Origin: Neomonachus schauinslandi
Taxonomy: Eukaryota; Chordata; Mammalia; Carnivora; Phocidae
Direction of reading: 5' to 3'
Length of the DNA stretch: 64,000 nucleotides
NCBI RefSeq assembly: GCF_002201575.2
Contig: NC_058418.1
Coordinates: forward strand, 10,085,984 to 10,149,983
Shown: piece after piece, positions 1 to 11,000 of the stretch
Layout of the letters: each line of letters begins with the position of its first letter
Position numbering within the stretch: the stretch's first letter is position 1
Notes under the pieces: model-generated
Seen by the model: only the letters and a program-made list of their open reading frames with translations
What the model was told of the DNA's origin: nothing
Database searches by the model: none
Translations under genes and position numbers: made by a program

Positions 1-136
1 ATATTTTAGGGGGACACAAACATTCAGACCATGGCAAGACCTGCCAGCTAAACGCAGCAGGTGATCCTGCACCGAATATTAAACAAGTGAACAAGAACAA
101 CAGCTCTCAAGCGTATTTGGGGGAGGGGGGAGGGCC

Positions 137-240
137 TGGCTGGCTCAGTCGGTGGGGCCTGCGACTCTCGATCTTGGGGTCATGAGCTCGAGCCCCACGT
201 TGGGTGTAGAGATTACTGAAAAATAAAATCTTTAAAGAAA
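137..240 (+). mobile_element. SINEC, short type
   Basis: CCTGGCTGGCTCAGTCGG head, tRNA-like box B (GAGCTCGAGCCCC), tail AAAATAAAATCTTT. Confidence 0.8.
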
Positions 241-592
241 AAGAATATTTGGGGGTTAATGAGCATATGGATTTAATATCAGATAATACCCTTGGAGGAA
301 TATTAAGTTTCTAGAATGTGGTGATGGTATTATGATTATATAGCTCCTACATTGTAGGTAAACATCCTTGTTCTTGAGGGACACACACCGAAACATTCTG
401 GGCGAAGTGTCATCCTATCTCCAACTGACTTTCAAATCTCCCTCTATAAATGTCTATATAAAGGGAGAGAAAGATATGAAGCAAATAAGGCAACAGACAT
501 GTTTACTGCACTATTCTTGTCTATTGCATGTAGATTTTAAATTTTTAAAAAGAAAAAGATGGGATACAAAGTTGAAAAAAAAACCCCTGTCA

Positions 593-806
593 GGGGCGCC
601 TGGGTGGCTCAGTCGTTGGGCATCTGCCTTTGGCTCAGGTCATGATCCCAGGGTCCTGGGATTGAGCCCCACATCGGGCTCCCTGCTCAGCGGGGAGTCT
701 GCTTCTCTCTCTCCCTCTGCCCCTCCCCACCTCTCTCTCACTCTCGCTCACCCTCTCTCTCTCTGTCTCAGGTAAATCAATAAAATATTTTTTAAAAATC
801 CCGTCA
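593..806 (+). mobile_element. SINEC
   Basis: GGGGCGCCTGGGTGGCTCAG head, CT-rich body, A-rich tail with AATAAAAT. Confidence 0.9.
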
Positions 807-1074
807 ATTGGAAAAATAAACAAAATCCTTAAAGATAAATAAGGGGCTATGAAAATGCCCCTCAATGCATCACCCTTGCCCCATTCCTGAAAATCCGGTG
901 ATGGAATATACATTTCAAAGTAAACCATTCTTTTAACCAGAACGTTCTGCCCTGCGTGCTGCTTTTGGCCACAATATCTGGAGCCAAATCAAATAACAAC
1001 CACCTCGCTGAGTAAAGAGGGAGCCTCTCCTCTGGTGCTGGTCCACCTTCCTGGTTTCCTCATAGCATCCTGTG

Positions 1075-1190
1075 GGAGCTGGGAACTCCAACCCCATTTT
1101 ACAGATGAGGAAACCGAGGCCAGCAGAAGCACTGGACTTGCCTCAATTCATACAGCTGGTAAGACTAAAGCCCACGTCTTTCTGACTCTG
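1075..1190 (+). repeat. MIR fragment
   Basis: CCCCATTTTACAGATGAGGA with a following ACAGCTGGTAAG. Confidence 0.65.
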
Positions 1191-2136
1191 AAATGCATAT
1201 TTGTAATCACTATGTTGACTGCTTCCTGCAGGGTGGTGGAAGGACGGGGTTGCTCTGTTAGTAAACCTATGAGGACAAATCCCATCGAGGGAGAGGAGGA
1301 GGGAAGCAGGAGACCTCATATGAAGGAGTTTGGACCTGGGGAGGGTGGTCAAGGAAGGCTTCCTGGAGGTGGGCTGAGGCCTCACGGATGAGTACGAGGT
1401 GACCAGGCTTCAGGAGGAGAGCACTGCAGGCAGGAGGAACAGCATGGGGAAAGGCCTAGTGGCTGGAGGGTGGCAACTGAGGAGGGGCTGGCTGGGAACT
1501 GGCAGCAGGAGTCAGAGAGAGCCTTGGAGGCACAGGCAGAAGCTTGGGTTTCCTCCTGAGGGCACTAGGGAGCCAAGAGAGGGTTCTGAGCAGGGGAGTA
1601 GAGCGGATGTATAACTCAATAGGGGCCCTCCATCTGCCTTGTCGGGGGAAATTTAGAGGACACTGGGAGCCAATGGCCAGGGAGCAGCTTGGGCCAGAAC
1701 CCGGGGCTAGTGGAATGATCAGTACCCAATTCAGACTCAATAAAACTTGGGCAAAGATCCAGAAGCACACGAAGGCTCTGTATCGGGGAGGTGCAAGGAA
1801 CCAGGCCTCTCAGACACCAGCTAGGAGAAACAGTCATGGGTACAACGCTCACAGAGGGCAATTTGGCAATATCTATCAAATTACCTTTGACCAGCAATTC
1901 CAACTCCAGAAGTTATTTGCATGACATGAAGGAAATACTAGATGAACTGAGTCGTTCTCTACAGCTTTGCTCAAAAGCGGTGACGGGAAACAACCTAAAT
2001 ACCCACCAAGAGAGGACCTGCACGTTGAATTAGCACCCACCCATGCAATGGTTCAATGGTAGAGAATGGGACAGCTTTAGATAGGCTGATTTTAGCTGAG
2101 CTCCAAACTACATTCTTTTTAAGATTTTTTAATTAA

Positions 2137-2326
2137 TTATTTATTTTTAAAAGATTTTATTCATTTATTTGTCAGAGAGAGAGAGCGCACACAAGCATGG
2201 GGAGTGGCAGGCAGAGGGAGAAGCAGGCTCCCCGCTGAGCAAGGAGCCAGATGCGGGACCTGGGATCTTGGATCATGACCCGGGCTGAAGGCAGACGCTT
2301 ACCCGACTGAGCCACCTAGGCGCCCC
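2137..2326 (-). mobile_element. SINEC
   Basis: Reverse copy: AAAGATTTTATT to GAGCCACCTAGGCGCCCC. Confidence 0.88.
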
Positions 2327-2436
2327 AGATTTTTTTTTTATTTTTAAGTCATCTCTACACCCAACGTGGGGTTCGAACTCACAACTCTGAGATCAGGAGT
2401 CACATGCTCTCCAGACTGAGGCAGCCAGGCGCCCCT
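2327..2436 (-). mobile_element. SINEC, short type
   Basis: Reverse short copy with GTGGGGTTCGAACTCACAA, adjoining the preceding element directly. Confidence 0.8.
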
Positions 2437-2450
2437 TCAAGATACATTCT

Positions 2451-2649
2451 TTTTTTTTTTTAAAGATTTTATTTATTTATTTGAGAGAGAAAGAATGAAA
2501 GACAGAGAGCATGAGAGGGAGGAGGGTCAGAGGGAGAAGCAGACTCCCCGCTGAGCAGGGAGCCCGATGCGGGACTCGATCCCGGGACTCCAGGATCATG
2601 ACCTGAGCCTAAGGCAGTCGCTTAACCAACTGAGCCACCCAGGCGCCCC
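2451..2649 (-). mobile_element. SINEC with target-site duplication
   Basis: Reverse copy flanked by TCAAGATACATTCTT on both sides (from 2437 and from 2650). Confidence 0.92.
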
Positions 2650-2819
2650 TCAAGATACATTCTTAAGCAAAAAAGACCACTGTGCAGAATAGTATATAGA
2701 TTATACTCCTCTCTATGTACAAAGGCGGGGCTGTACATATGTATGTATGTATGTTCCTATATAATCATAAATTTCTCCCAGAAGGATACGTGAGATATTG
2801 ACAAGAATAATCACCTCTG

Positions 2820-3057
2820 GGGGTGCCTGGTGATGCAGTTGGTTGAGCCTCTGACTCTTGGTTTCAGCTCAGGTCATGATCTCAGGGTCGTGGGATCAAG
2901 CCCCACTTTGGGCTAGTGCTCAGTGTGGAGTCTGCTTGAATTTCTCTCTCTCTCTGCTCTTCCTTCCCTGGCAGGCATGTGCGCATGTGTGTGCGCGCGC
3001 GCGCGCTCTCTCTCTCTCAAATAAGTAAATAAATAAATCTTTTTTTTTTTTTTTTAA
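2820..3057 (+). mobile_element. SINEC, diverged
   Basis: GGGGTGCCTGGTGATGCAG head, tail AAATAAGTAAATAAATAAATC; an alternating GTGCGCGCGC stretch lies in the body. Confidence 0.82.
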
Positions 3058-3065
3058 ATGGTCAC

Positions 3066-3260
3066 CGGGGCTCCTGGGTGGCTCAGTCAGTTAAGCGTCT
3101 GCCTTTGGCTCAAGTCATGATCCCGGGGTCTTGGGATCGAGTCCCGCATTGGGCTCCCTGCTCGGTGGGGAGTCTGCTTCTCCCTCTCCCCCTCCCCCTG
3201 CTTGTGTTCTCTCTCTCTCTCTCTGTCAAACAAATAAATAAAATCTTTCAAAAAAAAAAA
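3066..3260 (+). mobile_element. SINEC with target-site duplication
   Basis: GGGGCTCCTGGGTGGCTCAG to an A tail; AAATGGTCACC flanks both ends. Confidence 0.9.
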
Positions 3261-3714
3261 TGGTCACCTCTGGGGGGGAACCTGGGGCCTGAGGGCAGGA
3301 GTGGTGGACTTTTGTTCAGTTTAATTTAAATTCTGTTAAGTTAATACGTATTAATTAAATTAATTTACATTTTGGAAAGTTTTGAGCCATATGATTCAAA
3401 ACCGTAAAGCAAAATAAAGATGCATGTAGTGAAAAACCTTACCTGCACCTTATTCATAATTCAGCACTCCCCCCACCAAAATAAAGTCCTGACTTTTATT
3501 TTTTTTTTTCCTTCCAGAGTTTCTGTAGGCACATACCAACAAATACAAATAGAGAATCTTATTTTCCCCCCTTTTTAACACCAAAGGTAGTATAATCCCC
3601 TATGGAGGGTTCTGTGCCTCAAAAAAAAATTTTTTTTTGGCTTATTAATATATCTTGGAGATGGTTCCACATCAGTACCTAGGGGACAGCTTCATTTTAA
3701 AATCTTTCTGTGTG

Positions 3715-3927
3715 GGGCGCCTGGGTGGCTCAGTTGGTTAAGCGACTGCCTTCGGCTCAGGTCATGATCCCGGAGTCCCGGGATCGAGCCCCGCATCGGG
3801 CTCCCTGCTCGGCAGGGAGTCTGCTTCTCCCTCTGACCCTCCCCCCTCTCATGTACTCTCTCTCTCTCTCATTCTCGCTCTCTCAAATAAATAAATAAAT
3901 CTTTAAAAAAATAAAATAAAATAAAAT
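3715..3927 (+). mobile_element. SINEC with target-site duplication
   Basis: Full copy flanked by AAAATCTTTCTGTGTG at 3699-3714 and about 3924-3938. Confidence 0.93.
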
Positions 3928-3960
3928 CTTTCTGTGTGAACCGTATGTGTTTATATTTAT

Positions 3961-3961
3961 C

Positions 3962-3992
<31 letters not shown>
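3961..3992. repeat. (CG)n(CA)n microsatellite
   Basis: CCGCGCGCGC followed by about eleven CA units. Confidence 0.9.
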
Positions 3993-4269
3993 AGATGCTT
4001 GGCTGCATAGGATTCCAATGTGTAGATAGATGTTCACGGATTATCCCACCAATGCCCCGCTGATTACCTCTGCAGTTTCCAACTCTTTACACAACAAGGC
4101 TGCAGGGGATAATCTGGCACATCCCTCGTTTCCACCCAGAGGCGGGCTTACCTACATCATCAATTTCCTAGAAGCGGAATGGCCAGGACTATGAGTCAGG
4201 ATGGCAATAGTCCTAACACCAGTTCATCTCTCCTGAGCACAGAACATGTTGGAGGCCCTTGGCAGGTGT

Positions 4270-4425
4270 CCTTAACTCATCCACGCCTCCCGACAACCCC
4301 TGGTGGTTAGTTGTTGTTGTTATTATTATTATCCCATTTTGTAGAGAAGGAAACTGAGGCACAGAGGGACTGAATAACCAGCCCAAGGCTGCACAGCTAG
4401 TAAATGGCAGAAGAGGGATTCAAAC
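4270..4425 (+). repeat. MIR
   Basis: CCCATTTTGTAGAGAAGGAA, GGCTGCACAGCTAGTAAATG. Confidence 0.7.
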
Positions 4426-4694
4426 AGGGCCACTCCAATTACTAGGGCCTCCCTTGTGGGCCAGGAGGCTAGCTACCTTGCCTTTCCCGGCAATGATGAT
4501 TTTGATCGATACTGCCAAGTGCCCGGAAGGAGGCCTTTCCTGGAATGCCCTTTGGAATCCTGGGCCAGGTGAGAGTATTATCCGCTCCAACAATAGCAAC
4601 GGCAATAATAATAACCGCCATGAACTACACGAGGAATACCAGCGCGCGAATCTCGGGGGCGGGGAGGCGCGAGACCCCCGGGCCCGGGCCTCAC

Positions 4695-5041
4695 CTCGAT
4701 GGCGGGCAGCGTCTTGCTGGCCTCGGTGCTGCTCTCCCCGAGGATGCTGCCGGCCGAGCGGCCCTCGCACTCGTAACGGAAGCGCATGCCGCGCTGCTTG
4801 GGCTGCTCGGTGATGACCAGGTGCGGCCGCGGCCCGAGGTCCGGGGCCGGGGGCACGAGCCGCCCCAGGGGGCAGCCCCAGGGCGGCGGCGTGGCCGGGG
4901 GCGGGGGCGCCGCGGGGCCCAGGGTGACGGTGCTCAGGGAGGCCGCCCCGCGAGGCACCAGGCGCGGCAGCCCCTCGCCCGGGCCCGGCTGCGCCCCCTC
5001 CAGGCCGAAGCCGTTCTCCTTGATGTACTCGTCGATGATCT
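4695..5041 (-). CDS. RELB: RELB coding exon 4
   Basis: 347 nt from a CCGCAG acceptor to a GTGAGG donor. Encodes IIDEYIKENGFGL to SSTEASKTLPAIE, covering the linker and the first part of the Rel homology domain, including the RFRYECEGRSAG DNA-contact segment. Very GC-rich, as is usual for this exon. Confidence 0.95.
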
Positions 5042-8000
5042 CTGCGGGAGAAGCAAAAAACAGGGGGTGACGCTGATGATAGAAGCAAAGGTCTGATGAC
5101 CCCCCGCCCGAGACCTGTGCCGCCCCGCCTTTCCCGCATCCATTCATTTCTTCAAGACATCTTCCTTGTGGGCCGAGTGCGGGCGGGGGGGGGGGGGTGC
5201 TCGGCTCCCGACCCCAAAAAAGCCTCTACCCTCCTTGCAAACAGTTCCCGGGTTCTTGAGGCCAGAAACGGGGGTCGGCCTGGGTTCTCCTTCTCCTGCA
5301 GCCTCGTGTCCACTCCCCTCCCTAACAGCACCTGAATTCATGTCTCCATCCCCTCTCACCTGGATAAAGGTAGGGCCAGGTAGCAGGTGTCCCTGCCTCC
5401 TCTTTGCCCCCGTTTATTAATAACAAGAATAATAGCTGCTCTGCCCCAGCAGTTCCCACCTCAGAAAGCAGCACCACCATCCACCAAGTGCCCAAGCTGG
5501 AAGCCTGCCCATCTCATGATCCCACATCTGTTCCCCATCCTTGAACTTCTTGCGCCTCTTACCTCGAATATATGTTTACACTCCCACCGCTTCTCCCCAC
5601 ACCCCTGGCTCCATCCTGGTCCACACTCACTGTCTCCCCTCTGAACCACTGCTCCTGTTCCCCATCTGGCCGCCTCCAAGTCTGTCCCTCACACATAGCC
5701 AGAGGTAGCTTATGTCAGACCCTGACCTCGCTCTGCTCAGAGACCTCCCATAGCTCCCATCTCCCTTAAGAGTCAAAGTCAACATCCTCCCCATACAACA
5801 CCTTCCCCAAGTTCTAGTCATCTCAGAAAACAAACAAACAAACAAACAAAAACCCACACCCCTGACCCCTGCCACAGAGCCTGGTGTGGGCCATGGCCCC
5901 CTCCTGTCCCGGGCCTTCGGCCTCCTCCCACCCCCTCCCCCCCATCTCGCCCCACTCCAGTCTCTTTTCTGTTGCTTGCTCCCAGCAAGCCTGGCCCTCT
6001 TTGGGGTTTTGTGCAACTCCCCATCTGCCTATTCCATGCTTCCCCCCATTCAACCCATGCTGGTTCCGTGTCCTTCTGGTCTCAGCTCAAATGCCACCTC
6101 TTCTGAAAGGCCCATCTAGTGTGTGTCTTCCCAGGCCATCTGCTCTTCTTCCTGTTATTTTCTTCACAGCCCTTAGCCCAATCTGACATGATCTTGTTCA
6201 TTTATTCCTTTTCCTACTGTCTCCCCCATCAGAGTGTCAGCTCCAGGAGGGTGGGGACCTTGTTTGGTTCGTGGCTGAATCCCCGGTGCCTAGAACAGTG
6301 TCTGGCACATGGTGGGTGCTCGATACAGTTCACTGAAAGAATTAACTGATGCTCACAGTAATAGCAACACTAAAGGCAGTTGACGTGGGGAGTCTTTTCT
6401 AAGTATCACGTACCGCTGGTACTTTGGGAACAGGAACATTAAAATCCCCCAACAGTCCTACCCAACACCAAAGAAGGCCCAGATCCCGCACTGTGAGCAC
6501 TTGGACGTCTCGCCAACCCCCCACCCCAGACCTGCCCTGTGATACTTACCCAATTCATCTGTGGAAGGAAGAGAAAGAGAAAGAGAAAGGTGAGGTCCAG
6601 AAAGTGGTCAAGACTTTCATCTTTTAAGACAGATTCCCCAACCCCATCCCCACCTGGAACCCTCCCCCTTTCTCCCTTCCTCCATCCTGGGAAACTGGGC
6701 TCTGGCTCCCTGGGGTGCCAAACCCCAGCCCCTATCTCACTTTCTTGGGCTACCCTCCCTTCAGCTCCCAATATTGGGGCCCCAGGGTCAGGGTACCCTC
6801 AAGTGCCTTCTAAAAAACATTGAGGCCAGGAATTATAAAGCATCGTTGAGGATCCAAGGAAGCCAAGGGTCTTATGACCAGGAAAAAATTAAACATCCAA
6901 GATTCTAAATGAGATGTGGGGGTGTTCCCTCCCTAAAGCCCACCATAGAACCCCACTGGGGTCACTGGCTAGTATCTGAAGATCCAAGGAGGCTGATCCT
7001 TCACCTCCAGGAAATCACCTACTCTGCATCCCGGCCCAGTCCCTCCGCAGTGCCCACCCACCATCCCAGATTTGCTCCCAGAGGGGACAGTAACAGCAAT
7101 GCTGGGAAAGTCCCTCATCACCTCCTCAGGAAAGCTCAGTCCTGAAAGGGGCCATGGAAAAATCGAAACAAACCTCCCGTCATTCCATAGACAGGACGAG
7201 GGGGAGGCCAGAGCCAGATGTCCCTCCCAGGGTTGCCTGCCCCAGCCGCTGGCCACAGATGGATCAACGCCAGCCTGCCCCGCTCCCAGACCTGTCCTCC
7301 TCCTCCACTCTCAGGGAGTGGCTCCTGGCAGCCAGACCTTTGCTCCTCGGAAAGCTCCCCTTATCTCATGTGATCTCTGAATTCAGCAGGGTAAGGGAAG
7401 ATACCCTCACTTGGTAGCTGGGGACATTGAGGCTGGGACAGAAGAAGGGACAGGCTGTAGGTCCCTGGCAGGGCCAACCTCCAGTCACTTCAACTTGGAA
7501 AAACCCTCTTAGGCATCTGTGCTGGATGACCTGGGGACCTGAAGAGGAGTTAGACTTTGGGCCCTTGAGGAGCTCCCAGGCTGTAGGGGGAAACCGAGGC
7601 CCAGGCAGCAGTGGCTTGAGCTTTGGACTGCCTCAATTCAAATCCTGGCTCTGCAACTTGATAACTGGAGGATCCTGAGCCCCTCACTTCACTCCTTTGT
7701 GCCTTGGTTTCTCCAGCTGTAAAATGGACACAGTAATAACGCCTCATTGCGCTGCTGTGAAAATTAAATGAGCTAATACGTGGGAAGCACTCAGAACTGC
7801 CACAGTAGTGGGTGTTGCGTAAATGCTGGCTGCCAGTGGATAAAGTGTTGGGAGACATAATTTTATGGACTTGGGTAACCAAGCTGCTTTCCCTCTCTAG
7901 AATTCAGGCCCCCTGTCTATAAAATGAAGAGGGTGGCAGACCTGCTTTCAAAGCATGGAGTGTAGAGTCACACAGATGCTGGCTGGAATCCTACCTGTCA

Positions 8001-11000
8001 CTCACTGACTGTATAGCCTCAGGCAAGTCTCTCCACCTCTCTGAGTCTCTATAAAATCAGGCCTGAGCTCCCATCTCAAGGTGTGAACATGAGGATTCGG
8101 AATCACACAGGTGAATTGATAGCGCCGTGTCTGCCCGCCCTGGCCCCTCCATAAAGCTTAGCTAATAGCCTTATTATCTAAAAATCCCCTTTCGGGAGTG
8201 CCTGGGTGGCTCAGTTGGGTGAGCATGGGACTCTTGATATCGCTCAGGTCATGATCCCCAGCAGCCTGGGATCCAGACTGCGTCAGGCTCACTGCTCTGT
8301 GAACAGTCTGCTAGAGGATTCTCTCTCCCTCTCCCTCTCTCTCTGCCCCTCCCCCTGCTCGCTCGCTCGCTCTCTCAAATAAATAAATAAATCTTTGGGG
8401 GGAAAAAAATCCTCTTTCAGTCAGTAAACATTGGGAATTTCTCCTTATTTAGGGCTCCTTATTTAGGGCTCAACTCAAATAACACTCCATCCCACCCCAA
8501 CCTCCCACACAGACGTGCCACCATCCAGGGACAGCCAGGACGGGCCGTGCGTGAGCAGAAAACCAGTTATGTCTTTCCTGCCTCAGGGCCTTAGCACAGC
8601 CTGTTCTCTGCCAGACTGCTCTTTCTCTAGTTCTTTGCATGGCCTCCTCCCCCTCCTCCTCCTTCAGGTCCCTGCTCAAATGTCACCTACTAGATAGGTC
8701 TTCCCTGACCACTTTATCTAAGATAGCCCCCTGGCCCCTAAGATAGCTCCAGTCACTCACCATTACATACCTTTGTTTTATCATTTTCATGGCACTGGTT
8801 AGAATTTGGTATGACTTTGTGTTAAGGGACTCTTATCTGTCTCCTCCTGTAGACTGTGAGCACCTCAGAGTAGGGGACATGTCTGCCCCATATCCAGTAC
8901 GTGTCTAGCCTGTCAGAATGAGGGAGATTTTTCCCTCCCACTCTGTCACAGCATGTAGTTCTCCCATCCTAACCCTGCTGTTAGATTTCACTGACCCCAA
9001 GACTTCTTCAGAGCCTTTATCACATTTGATAATCCCACATTTAATTTATTGCCTACGTGCCTGCCGCCACATGCAGGTAGGGAAGCCAGGAGGGCAGGGT
9101 CAGGTCTCTCTCGGTCACCGCCGAGTCCCCAGCGCTGCCCAGCACAGGATGAGGTACAGAACAGGCGCTCAATAAATATTTATTGAAGAGATGACATCAC
9201 ACATTATTCTCAATTGAAATCAGAGATCTTGGGCCAGAAAAAACCTCAGCCCTGTTCCTGCCCAGAACCAGTGTGTGGGCAGCACCTGTCCCCAGTGCCA
9301 TGCCCCACCTTTCCCTATTGTCCCCACTCTCAGACCTGTTAGAGAACTGGCAGAGCCTCCTCCACAGCTGGGCCACCACTGCTGGGGTCCATCCCAAGAT
9401 TCTACCTCCGGACCGAGACCCAGCCCCAGCCCACTAGGGGCTGAGTCTTCATGGTAGCAGGACTCAGTCCCTGCCCTCCAAATCCCAGCAGATTTATAAG
9501 AGAGAGGATGTTGTCATTTAGCCATGATTCTGCATTTTCTTGGGCAGCACTGAACTTTGGACGGCACTGGCTCAGGGACCTTCCCGACTAGTGGTTCTCA
9601 GCATCTTTTGGGAACTTGCTAGAAACGCAAACTCTCAGGGCCGATCCTAGGCCTACTGAAGCAGAAACTCTAGAGGTAGGGCCCAACAATCTGTTTTAAC
9701 AAGCTCCCTGGGTGACTCTGATGCACACAAAAGTTTAAGAACCACTGTTACGGGCGGTCCGATAATAATAATAGTAATAATAATAATAAAACGAGCTAGC
9801 AACAGTTAACACTTACTGAGACTTTACTGTGTGCCAGACACCGCTTTGAAAGTCTGCCTGTATCAGCTCATTGAATCCTCTCAATCCCCCGGCAAAGGAA
9901 GGCACTGATATTATGTCCATCTTACAGATGAGGAAAACTGAGGCCCAGAGAGAAGTGATTTGCAGGCATTCACAGAGCGAGGAGGGCACCAGCATGTCAT
10001 TATTACCCTCTGCACTACCATGGCAAATCTCTAAAGAGGACTCCTCTTAGAGGGTGAATAGGTGGTTAGTTTTACCTGTCCAGCTCCTAACCACCCGGGA
10101 GGTAGGGGCACCTGCGGCCCCCATCTCAACGGGCGGGGACGAACACAGGCGGTCAGAGGAAAGCTGAGGTGGACCCGGGCGAAACCCCAGACAGAGGCGT
10201 GCCCAAAGCCGCCTCCACAGGATTCCCCCCTCCCCCGTCCTGAGCGCGCGGGTGGGCCGGAACTGTGGAGGGCTGCTCACCCGTGGTCCTGGAAACGGCG
10301 AGCGAGAGCGAGGAGAGGTCCGCGGACCCTGCAGGGAGGGAGGCATGTCTCAGGAGGTGATGGAGATGCAGTGGGAGGACCGCAGTCTCCCAGGCTCCAC
10401 CCCGTTCCTCTCCTGGCCCCGCCCCCTCGGATCAGGCCCCCTCACCCTTAACGCCCGCAGGGTCTGGCCTTGCTTCCTTCTCTAACTTATGGACCGGATC
10501 CCTAGTTTCTGTCATTCTCCCCACCCCGCACCACACTCAGGCCGCCGGCGCCTTCTCTTCCTTAAGGTCGGGTCTGGAGGAGCCCTTCTCAACCTCAGTT
10601 AGGAAAGCCCCCACCCCGTCCTTTCTCTCAGAGTCAACCCTACCCCTTCACTTTTTCAGTGTCACCCCGTCCCCTTCTCCCTCTCAGACCCTGCCACTTC
10701 TCTCCTGAAGCAAGCCCCACCCCCCCTTTCTTCTCCGAGTCAGGCCCCGCCCTTCTTTTTTCGGAACAGGCCCTCCCCCTTTTCCCTGCCAGAGTCAGGC
10801 CCCTCCCCCTTACTCCGAGTAGGACCTTGCTTCCTTCTTAGAGTTAGGCTCCGCCCCTTCTCGCTCTCAGATTCAGGCCCCGCCCCCTTCGGTGAGCCAG
10901 AACGCTCCTTTTCGTCCACTCTGAGTCTGGCCCCTCCCTCGCCTCGCCCTCTCCGAGCCTGGCCAAGCCCCCACTCCTCAGGAGCGGCTCCCGCCCCGCC

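Larger units (their letters stand above)
1..4694 (-). other. RELB: RELB intron 4 (partial), SINE-rich
   Basis: Non-coding by all frames I could read. It holds eight SINEC copies, MIR fragments at about 1075-1190 and 4270-4425, and a CG/CA repeat near 3961-3991. The next RELB exon is not inside it. Confidence 0.8.
6559..10280 (-). other. RELB: RELB intron 2
   Basis: No coding sequence recognised. It contains MIR-type repeats, an L2 3' end, one SINEC, a MER5A-type element and a short AAT-rich microsatellite near 9761-9789. Some CpG-rich sequence near 10.08-10.28 kb belongs to the RELB 5' island. Confidence 0.75.

Noticed and set aside
593..806. tRNA-like A and B boxes in many SINEs
   Set aside because: They belong to SINEC heads derived from tRNA; none folds into a plausible functional tRNA gene in this context.
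4420..5143. Several long open frames on both strands over the RELB exon 4 area
   Set aside because: Only one minus frame (IIDEYIKEN…LPAIE) fits RELB; the others are open because the exon is very GC-rich and stop-poor.
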